This document shows positions 1 through 5,653 of a stretch of 8,716 bases of DNA, piece by piece. Location: assembly GCA_934247855.1 (NCBI GenBank), contig CAKQKA010000067.1, forward strand, positions 1 to 8,716, read 5' to 3'. The notes beneath the pieces were generated by a model. The model was not told the origin of the DNA, did no database searches, and saw nothing but the letters and a program-made list of their open reading frames with translations. Each line of letters opens with the position of its first letter. Positions within the stretch are counted from its first letter, which is position 1. The DNA is from an uncultured Clostridia bacterium (GTDB lineage: Bacteria; Bacillota; Clostridia; Christensenellales; Borkfalkiaceae). The position numbers and the translations under genes are program-made.

Positions 1-119
1 TCGGAAATTTCAATATTTCGGGTAAAAAAAAGAGCATAAAATTCAAAAATCCGATATAATTAGTTTGCAAACAAAACATACAGGGTACACTCAAAAATTT
101 GACATAGAGCCTACAAATA

Positions 120-166
120 AAAAGGCTGTGGCAATTTGCTTGATGAGCAAACTGTTACAGCCTTTT
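120..166 (-). terminator. Intrinsic terminator downstream of the dehydrogenase gene
   Basis: A 10-bp perfect outer stem (120-129 with 157-166, AAAAGGCTGT / ACAGCCTTTT) continues inward through G-U and Watson-Crick pairs to an inner stem TTTGC/GCAAA (135-139 with 147-151) and a 7-base loop, with one A-C mismatch. Read on the minus strand, the hairpin starts 13 bases after the stop codon of the dehydrogenase gene and runs into TTTTTATTTG, a good U-tract. On the plus strand only four T follow, so minus-strand use is favoured; weak bidirectional action is possible. Confidence 0.8.
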
Positions 167-179
167 GATTCAATTAAGA

Positions 180-1199
180 TTACATCATATCCACAATAAT
201 AGGTTCAAGCCTGTTGTGACTGTCATCCTGATCCTTTGCGGCTTTTTTAAGAGCCGTTTCGCAGGCGTCGAACTTTATCGACTGGAAGTAGAAGCAAGAG
301 AAATCGACCGCCTTGTTGGCAAGAATATTGATAGCCTGTTCCTCCATACCGAAGCCGTTGGTAATGCAGATGAACTGAAGTTGTTTTTTCATCGCCGCGC
401 TGAAATTTACTCTCATCGTGGGTGCGTTGAGTCCGACGAACCCGATTTTAGCGTTATACGCCGAAAGTTTAATCGCATTGTCGCTGTTGATATTGCTGTC
501 GGCAAGGTAGATAACCTTTTGCGCCATATGCGCGCCCGTTCTTTCCGAAACGATTTGTTCAAGCGAATTGCCTATAAGGAAGTTATAATAAATACCCGCC
601 TTGCTTGCGCGTTCGCGGTCTTCTTCGTTGTTATGGATAAGAATGGGGACGGCTTGGAAATAGATGCCAAGAAGTGCCATAATCGTGCCGAGTATTCCGC
701 CGCCTATAATGGCAATGTGTTCGCCTTTTTTAATTTCGAGTTTTTCGAGCGTAGAGAGCGAAATCGCGATATAGTCGAGCAGCAGTGCGTCCTCGTTGCT
801 TACGCTTGCGGGCAGGGCGTGCATGTTTTTGTTTTCCACCACGGCGAAATCTCTCAAATAACCGTCGGTGTTTTTCCCTGCGACTTTAAAATCGGAACAA
901 TCTTTTTCGTTATCCGAAAGACATTCTGTGCATTTTCCGCAGCTGTTAACGGGGCTGATATACACGCGTGTGCCGCGCGTAAGGTATGCCGTTTCGCTTG
1001 CGTCCGAAATTTGCCCGATGGCAACTCTTCCGGGGATAACCGGGTATTCGGCGTCGGATGTGCCGTTCACGGTGTCCAGATCTTCGGGTGTGACAAGAAC
1101 TTTCAAAATTTTAACTTTAGATGTGTCAACGTTGTCGCACAACTCCATCTTGTTGATTTTTGTAAGTTTGCCGTCCTTGGATGAAACTAAACCTATCAT
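180..1199 (-). CDS. Zinc-binding medium-chain dehydrogenase/reductase (MDR) family protein lacking catalytic zinc ligands
   Basis: This 339-residue protein has the MDR (alcohol/threonine/sorbitol dehydrogenase-like) layout: an N-terminal GroES-like domain (about 1-150) and a Rossmann domain with GGGILG at 166-171. A structural-zinc lobe is complete, with Cys87, Cys90, Cys93 and Cys101 in the usual C-x2-C-x2-C-x7-C spacing. The catalytic-zinc positions are altered. The family's GICGxDLH is VTPEDLD here (Cys to Thr37), and PGHE is PGRV (His to Arg58, Glu to Val59). The usual Glu-Pro before the Rossmann domain reads Asp142-Tyr. Classical zinc-dependent alcohol oxidation is therefore doubtful, and the substrate is unknown. 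The acidic residue normally ending the second Rossmann strand is also missing (IHNN, 188-191), so nucleotide preference is unclear. The start is supported by AGGAGA on the minus strand (1208-1213), 8 bases before the ATG. The gene looks monocistronic, with its own promoter and terminator, and is divergent from the surface protease gene. Confidence 0.85.
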   Translation of the reverse strand: MIGLVSSKDGKLTKINKMELCDNVDTSKVKILKVLVTPEDLDTVNGTSDAEYPVIPGRVAIGQISDASETAYLTRGTRVYISPVNSCGKCTECLSDNEKDCSDFKVAGKNTDGYLRDFAVVENKNMHALPASVSNEDALLLDYIAISLSTLEKLEIKKGEHIAIIGGGILGTIMALLGIYFQAVPILIHNNEEDRERASKAGIYYNFLIGNSLEQIVSERTGAHMAQKVIYLADSNINSDNAIKLSAYNAKIGFVGLNAPTMRVNFSAAMKKQLQFICITNGFGMEEQAINILANKAVDFSCFYFQSIKFDACETALKKAAKDQDDSHNRLEPIIVDMM

Positions 1200-1245
1200 T
1201 AATTACTTCTCCTGCGGGACATTCAAATCCGCGCTCATATTTTGT

Positions 1246-1274
1246 ATTATACAATATTATCGTGAATTATGCAA
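1246..1274 (-). promoter_or_regulatory. Sigma-A-type promoter for the dehydrogenase gene
   Basis: On the minus strand TTGCAT (1274-1269) is followed after exactly 17 bases by a perfect TATAAT (1251-1246). Transcription would start near 1239, giving a 5' leader of about 40 bases that contains the AGGAGA Shine-Dalgarno site. The -35 box matches the consensus only in TTG, while the -10 box is perfect. Confidence 0.65.
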
Positions 1275-1333
1275 GCAAAATAAAGGGGCATAAGAAAAAA
1301 ATGCAAACATATGTTCTATAAGCAATTTCTCGG

Positions 1334-1439
1334 TATGCCGGACAAGAATAAAGCGAACCTCGGTTTTGCGTCCGTGTTTTTGCCGATGCATTGTTGCGCT
1401 CGATGTTTACTATATATAGTATTGCTTTTGTCCGGCATA
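1334..1439. repeat. 106-bp element bounded by 12-bp perfect inverted repeats
   Basis: TATGCCGGACAA (1334-1345) and TTGTCCGGCATA (1428-1439) are perfect inverted repeats around 82 bases. The interior contains a perfect 12-bp palindrome, ACTATATATAGT (1409-1420), and a short GCGAA/TTTTGC pairing near 1353-1369. The element lies between the two divergent promoters and upstream of both -35 boxes, so neither main transcript should include it. It could be a small non-autonomous (MITE-like) or REP-like repeat, or a regulator-binding region. No clear target-site duplication is visible. Confidence 0.5.
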
Positions 1440-1450
1440 GGCGCACGGAG

Positions 1451-1479
1451 TTGATTTTTTGCGGTATATATGATAGAAT
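1451..1479 (+). promoter_or_regulatory. Extended -10 sigma-A promoter for the surface protease gene
   Basis: TTGATT (1451-1456) is followed by a 17-base spacer and TAGAAT (1474-1479). A TG dinucleotide at 1471-1472 is in the extended -10 position. The transcript would start near 1486 and carry about 50 untranslated bases before the ATG at 1536. The -35 box begins 12 bases beyond the 1334-1439 inverted-repeat element. Confidence 0.65.
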
Positions 1480-1535
1480 ACAAAACGTAACACACGGAAC
1501 TTGCAAACGCAAAAACGCTGAGGATGTGAAATATA

Positions 1536-4500
1536 ATGAAAAAACATTTTAAAAAAATTAGTGCGGTTTTAATAATGGCACTCGTTATCGCTGTTTGCTT
1601 TGGCGAGGCGATAAAGTCGTACAAAAGCTCCGCAAATGCGGAATATAAGCTCGCAAACGCTCAGAACTCTTTGTCGGCAAGCGGAATAAAAACGACGAAA
1701 ATAGAGCTTGGGGCTTATATAAGTCTTGGCAGATATAACGGCAAAAGCATTGTCTGGAGATGCGTCGATATTGACGAAAAAGGCTCCCTGATGCTTGCCG
1801 ATAATGTAATCGATACGCTTCCTTACGACGCTATGACGAACGACAATAGCCGTTCAAAATCGCATAGCCGCAACTATAAGCGTGATACGTACGGTTCCAA
1901 CTATTGGAAAGACAGTAACATGCGCTCATGGTTAAATTCCGCGGCTGCCGCCGGCGATGTGAAGTGGTTATGCGGCAATCCGCCAAGGACAGGTTATGTC
2001 GACGGCAATGCTTACGATGAAAAAGCCGGTTTTCTGAACGACTTTTCAAAAGCGGAGATTGCCGCAATGAAGACCGTCACTCAACGCTCGCTTGTATCAC
2101 ATCCCGAATACAAACAGGGAATTTATGACGGCGACGGTCGCTCCGATCTGGAATTGAATTATGATATCCGAAACGTTGTCGATAACTTTGAAAGCGCATA
2201 CGGCGAAAATTCAACCGAAAAAGTCTTTCTTCCGGACGTTAAGCAGGTCAATGCCGTCTGGAAAAATTTTGACGGTTATTATATAGGAAAAAACGAGCAA
2301 GGTATGGGCTGGCCGTACTGGCTCAGAACGCCCGTTACCGATTGTAATCATGACATGCGTTACGTTCACAATAACGGAACGATAGGCAGAGAGTCGCCGC
2401 AACGCAACTATATCGGTGTCAGACCGGCATTTTATCTCGATACCGATTATTACGTAGCGACTTCGGGCAACGGAACGTCGGCGGATCCGTATAAAGGCGC
2501 CGCGCCCGACAAGACGGAGGACGATTATACCGTTGCCGAGCCCGAGGACGATCCCAATCAGGAGTGGGACGTAAGCACGGATAAAAAACTTACGCTTACT
2601 CTCGGTTCGTATTACTCCGGCGACGGCAAATATGCCACGCCGACCATTCCTGTCTATACTATCCAAAAGACAAGAAGCGACACGGAAAATATGGTAATCC
2701 TCATTTGCGGCGAGGGCTACACCAAGAGTCAGCAGCAAAAATTTATCAATGACGTCAAAAAGGTGTGGGAGGGTGCAATGCAGTACGAACCGTATCGCAG
2801 TTATGCCGACAGATTTAACGTCTACGCTCTTTGTACGGCATCGGAGTCAAGTTTCGAGAACGGCGGCAGCACGTTTTTCGACGTCGTCGTAGGCTCTAAC
2901 AATTCTTCGTCTATATCGACCAATATGGGCAACCCCTGGAAAAATCATATTTTTGAAAGATGCATAGGACCTACGTTTATCGAGCAGATACACGACGCGC
3001 ATATTCCGAACAAAACTGAGCCTGACAAAATGTATTGGGAGGATAAAGACCAATATCCGCCATTCTATTATGTGCATAATTATATCAACCAGTTTGTTTT
3101 GCTTGTCAATACAACCCGCAACTTCGGCGATAATTATACAAATCTTCCGTTTGGTTTTCACTATTTCATAACTCCGTCCGACAGTTATCGCGCGCCGCAG
3201 ACTTTCGCGCACGAGCTCGGGCACGGATTGTTAGGACTTGGCGACGAATATATGCCATATGTGACAGAGCAAAATGACCTTACCTCGCTCAACGTTGCCT
3301 GCAACGTCAACCCCGAACAAGTAAAATGGAAAAAATTGTTGGGTTTCAGAAAAACTTATTCTTGTCCGTCGCTGTCATACGGCAATGCTTATAATTCAAG
3401 TTATGAATGTCTCATGCGTGACACAAACTATCCTTTCTGTGAGGTTTGCAAGTTGCAGGGTTACAAGAGATTGTCGCAACTCGTAAGCGGTAAAAGCCTG
3501 TACGTAGCGGTTCCCGAAGTCAAAAAGTATACAGGGCGGTATTTTGCGCCGTCGGACTTTGCGGATACGACGTATAACGGATATTTTAATTTTGCAAACT
3601 ATCGTAACGGAGTGTTGCTGAGCGGTGCCGACAAAAATAAATTCGGCGCCGATATGGCGGGCGAAAAAATCGAACTGCGAACTATTATACAGAATCTGTC
3701 GGACGTTACGGAACGCTACGTTACCATGAAATTGTGGATAAAGCATGCTGACGGAAGCGTTGCAACTACGACCAGCGGGCAAAGACTGGAAACAACTAAG
3801 ACGTTTACCGTTCCCGTGTGGAGAGAAAAGAGCAAATTCTGGCAAAAGGGCGCTTTGGGATATGACGGCAGCGATTTCAATTCCGGATTGGAAAACTGTT
3901 CGATGATTTATAGTATACCGTCGGATGCTGTTCTTAAAGACGGCGATACCGTTGCCTTTGTCATAACCGACGAAAACGGAATCGTTCTTGCAAACGACAA
4001 TACCGAAACTCAGACTTACGCAAACGTTAATATAGAGTACAAATTTGAAGACGGCAGCGAAATACCCAACGCTTCCAAAGCCGTATTACCTCTTGCGGTC
4101 GGAAGTATGATCGACTGGACGGCGGCACCCGAACTTTTCGGCAATACGTTAAGCAGGGTTGAAGGGCTGAATCAGACTGTAAACGGTAGCGGGCAAACCG
4201 TGACGTATTACTATACAAAGCAAAACAATACCCATACCCACGACTGGGGAGATTGGGTGAGCAACGGAAACGGAACGCATACCCGCACTTGCAGGACGGA
4301 CAATTCTCACAGCGAAACGGCAAACTGTTCGGGCGGAACCGCAACCTGTACGGCAAAAGCGGTCTGCTCGGTTTGCGGCGTGGAATACGGCGAAAAACTC
4401 GGTCATAACTATGGCGAAGTAAAATATACCTGGCTGAGTGACAATACCTGCAAAGCGGAAAGAACTTGTAAGTACGACGACGCTCATATCGAAAGCGAAA

Positions 4501-5123
4501 CGGTAACCGCAACGGTAACGGAAACCAAAGCGGCAACCTGCAAAGAAAAAGGCAAAATGAAATATACCGCCACGTTTGTAAACACCGCCTTTGCGATGCA
4601 GGAAAAAGAAACCGATACCGATTTTGCTCCGCATGCCTACGGTGCGTGGATAGACGAAATCCCTGCGACAACGGAAAATTCCGGCACAAAAGGACATTAC
4701 GAATGTTCGGTTTGCGGAAAATATTTTGATAAAGACGGTAATGAAATTATCGACCTTACAATTGCGAAAATCGTCGCGCATAAAGTAACCGTAAACGGCG
4801 AAAGTAAATTCTATGCGGACGGAGAAATCGTAATCGTAACGGCAGACGAGCCTGCGGCAGGCAAAGCGTTTAAAGGCTGGAAGAACGAAAAAGGCGAAAT
4901 CGTAAGCACCGAAAAGAGTTATACTTTTACCGTATCGGGCGAAATAACGCTTACCGCCGTATACGAAGATAAGACTTCGGGCGGTGGCGGATGCAAAGGA
5001 GCGATAATCGCCGATAGCGGCAAAAGCGGTTTTTTCGGCGGGTTGTCAACGGGGATTCCGACTGCCTCTTTGCTTATCGTATTTGCGATTATGCGATTCG
5101 CCGTCAGGAAAAAACGTTCGTAG
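1536..5123 (+). CDS. Large secreted/surface protein with DUF6273 and M64-type metallopeptidase domains
   Basis: This 1195-residue protein begins with a Sec-type signal or anchor (basic MKKHFKK, hydrophobic core about 8-23, possible cleavage near ANA-E at 33-36). Residues about 55-302 are DUF6273-like, with IVWRCVDID, FLPDVKQV, YWLRTP and GVRPAFYLD. Residues about 367-650 resemble peptidase family M64 (IgA-peptidase family): VILICGEGYTK near the start, and HELGH at 559-563 followed by DEY at 570-572. The two His bind zinc and Glu560 is the predicted catalytic base. A beta-rich stretch (about 660-828), a MucBP-like module (830-895), Cys-rich CxxC repeats (899-1078) and an InlB/Flg_new-like repeat (1083-1144, FKGWKNEKG) follow. 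The C terminus has GGGGC (1149-1153), a hydrophobic segment (about 1165-1190) and a basic RKKRS tail, suggesting surface anchoring. GAGGA lies 11 bases before the ATG. It is probably a cell-surface protease acting on host or mucosal glycoproteins; the substrate is inferred only from the family. Confidence 0.88.
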   Translation: MKKHFKKISAVLIMALVIAVCFGEAIKSYKSSANAEYKLANAQNSLSASGIKTTKIELGAYISLGRYNGKSIVWRCVDIDEKGSLMLADNVIDTLPYDAMTNDNSRSKSHSRNYKRDTYGSNYWKDSNMRSWLNSAAAAGDVKWLCGNPPRTGYVDGNAYDEKAGFLNDFSKAEIAAMKTVTQRSLVSHPEYKQGIYDGDGRSDLELNYDIRNVVDNFESAYGENSTEKVFLPDVKQVNAVWKNFDGYYIGKNEQGMGWPYWLRTPVTDCNHDMRYVHNNGTIGRESPQRNYIGVRPAFYLDTDYYVATSGNGTSADPYKGAAPDKTEDDYTVAEPEDDPNQEWDVSTDKKLTLTLGSYYSGDGKYATPTIPVYTIQKTRSDTENMVILICGEGYTKSQQQKFINDVKKVWEGAMQYEPYRSYADRFNVYALCTASESSFENGGSTFFDVVVGSNNSSSISTNMGNPWKNHIFERCIGPTFIEQIHDAHIPNKTEPDKMYWEDKDQYPPFYYVHNYINQFVLLVNTTRNFGDNYTNLPFGFHYFITPSDSYRAPQTFAHELGHGLLGLGDEYMPYVTEQNDLTSLNVACNVNPEQVKWKKLLGFRKTYSCPSLSYGNAYNSSYECLMRDTNYPFCEVCKLQGYKRLSQLVSGKSLYVAVPEVKKYTGRYFAPSDFADTTYNGYFNFANYRNGVLLSGADKNKFGADMAGEKIELRTIIQNLSDVTERYVTMKLWIKHADGSVATTTSGQRLETTKTFTVPVWREKSKFWQKGALGYDGSDFNSGLENCSMIYSIPSDAVLKDGDTVAFVITDENGIVLANDNTETQTYANVNIEYKFEDGSEIPNASKAVLPLAVGSMIDWTAAPELFGNTLSRVEGLNQTVNGSGQTVTYYYTKQNNTHTHDWGDWVSNGNGTHTRTCRTDNSHSETANCSGGTATCTAKAVCSVCGVEYGEKLGHNYGEVKYTWLSDNTCKAERTCKYDDAHIESETVTATVTETKAATCKEKGKMKYTATFVNTAFAMQEKETDTDFAPHAYGAWIDEIPATTENSGTKGHYECSVCGKYFDKDGNEIIDLTIAKIVAHKVTVNGESKFYADGEIVIVTADEPAAGKAFKGWKNEKGEIVSTEKSYTFTVSGEITLTAVYEDKTSGGGGCKGAIIADSGKSGFFGGLSTGIPTASLLIVFAIMRFAVRKKRS

Positions 5124-5158
5124 TAAATTCGGTCGGCTCCGAGTTGAAAAGCGGCGCG

Positions 5159-5195
5159 AAAGCGGCAGGGCATGCGTCGGAGCTTCCTCCGCTTT
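5159..5195 (+). terminator. Possible intrinsic terminator after the surface protease gene
   Basis: AAAGCGG(c)AGG at 5159-5169 pairs with CCTCCGCTTT at 5186-5195, about 10 bp with one bulged C and a 16-base loop. It starts 35 bases after the TAG stop. The 3' flank is only TTTATTCC, so the U-tract is weak. A competing 7-bp stem, GCTCCGA/TCGGAGC (5136-5142 with 5177-5183), overlaps it. Function as a terminator is plausible from position but not certain. Confidence 0.4.
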
Positions 5196-5269
5196 ATTCC
5201 CGGCGCGCAATGGCGGTTAAACCGGCAAAAGATTTTTTAAAACAATTTGCGTTGATAGGGTTTAAACTA

Positions 5270-5298
5270 TTGACTTAACCGAAAAAATATAATATAAT
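5270..5298 (+). promoter_or_regulatory. Strong sigma-A promoter for rpmE and the downstream cluster
   Basis: TTGACT (5270-5275) is separated by 17 bases from a perfect TATAAT (5293-5298). Transcription would start near 5305, giving a leader of roughly 49 bases. This is the only strong promoter seen ahead of rpmE, the DUF1385-prmC fusion and prfA, so it is probably the main promoter for all three. Confidence 0.82.
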
Positions 5299-5306
5299 CA
5301 ATGTCG

Positions 5307-5330
5307 GCATTGCACCTAAGGGGGTAATGT
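5307..5330 (+). promoter_or_regulatory. Candidate 5' leader hairpin of rpmE
   Basis: CATTGCACC (5308-5316) pairs with GGGGTAATG (5321-5329) around a TAAG loop, with one G-U pair and one A-G mismatch. The hairpin sits within a few bases of the predicted transcript start and ends 13 bases before the GAGGTG Shine-Dalgarno site. L31 genes in several bacterial groups carry autoregulatory leader RNAs that bind L31, so this may be such an element. I cannot match it to a defined family from memory. Confidence 0.35.
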
Positions 5331-5353
5331 AACAAACTGAGCGAGGTGATATA

Positions 5354-5557
5354 ATGAAGCCGAATATACATCCGGAGTATAAACCGGTGAAAGTTCAGTG
5401 TGCTTGCGGAGAGACCTTTATTACGGGTTCTACCAAGAAAGGCGACCTTATCAAAGTCGATATCTGCTCCAAGTGCCATCCTTTCTTTACCGGTAAGCAG
5501 AAGCTCGTCGATACAGGCGGACGTGTCGATAAATTCAAAAAGAGATACGGAATGTAA
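5354..5557 (+). CDS. rpmE: 50S ribosomal protein bL31, zinc-binding (C+) type
   Basis: This 67-residue protein is a full-length L31, a component of the large ribosomal subunit that helps bridge the two subunits. The start MKPNIHPEYKPV and the end GGRVDKFKKRYGM are typical of the family. Zinc ligands Cys16 and Cys18 (CAC) with Cys38 and Cys41 (CSKC) are all present, so this is the zinc-containing form rather than the Cys-free paralogue many bacteria use during zinc limitation. GAGGTG at 5343-5348 precedes the ATG by 5 bases. It is first in a translation-related cluster and follows a near-consensus promoter and a candidate leader hairpin. A UUCG hairpin begins 12 bases after the stop codon and may reduce read-through into the next gene, since L31 is needed in much larger amounts than PrmC or RF1. 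Confidence 0.97.
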   Translation: MKPNIHPEYKPVKVQCACGETFITGSTKKGDLIKVDICSKCHPFFTGKQKLVDTGGRVDKFKKRYGM

Positions 5558-5569
5558 TCTTGAAAAACC

Positions 5570-5603
5570 AATAACTCTATGTTCGCATAGAGTTATTTAT
5601 TTT
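5570..5603 (+). terminator. UUCG hairpin terminator or attenuator after rpmE
   Basis: A perfect 12-bp stem, AATAACTCTATG / CATAGAGTTATT (5570-5581 with 5586-5597), is capped by a TTCG loop and followed by TATTTTATA. The stem is AU-rich and the U-tract is interrupted by A, so partial termination seems more likely than complete. No convincing new promoter is visible between it and the next gene at 5654, which also argues for read-through. On the minus strand the stem is followed by GGTTTTTC, so it may act in both directions. Confidence 0.65.
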
Positions 5604-5653
5604 ATACGGACATTTTTCGGCAAACTGATTGTCGGAGAGATGATTTTATAAAA

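Noticed and set aside
55..104. Isolated TATAAT (55-60) and TTGACA (99-104) in the left margin
   Set aside because: Neither has a partner box at 16-18 bases in the right orientation, and no gene follows on the plus strand. They are chance matches in AT-rich DNA.
165..1184. 339-codon open frame on the plus strand opposite the dehydrogenase gene
   Set aside because: It has no Shine-Dalgarno site or family motif and its composition is odd (rich in Phe, Arg, Cys, His). The minus strand carries clear MDR motifs, a promoter and a Shine-Dalgarno site, so this is an antisense shadow.
4027..4781. Two long minus-strand frames opposite the Cys-rich part of the surface protein
   Set aside because: Both are low-complexity Arg/Phe/Cys-rich translations with no motif and no ribosome-binding site. 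They arise from the repetitive codon use of the real gene.
5327..5332. AGGGGG followed by ATG TAA, a possible minimal start-stop element in the rpmE leader
   Set aside because: The spacing between the purine run and ATG is only 2 bases, and the sequence is better explained as the 3' arm of the leader hairpin.
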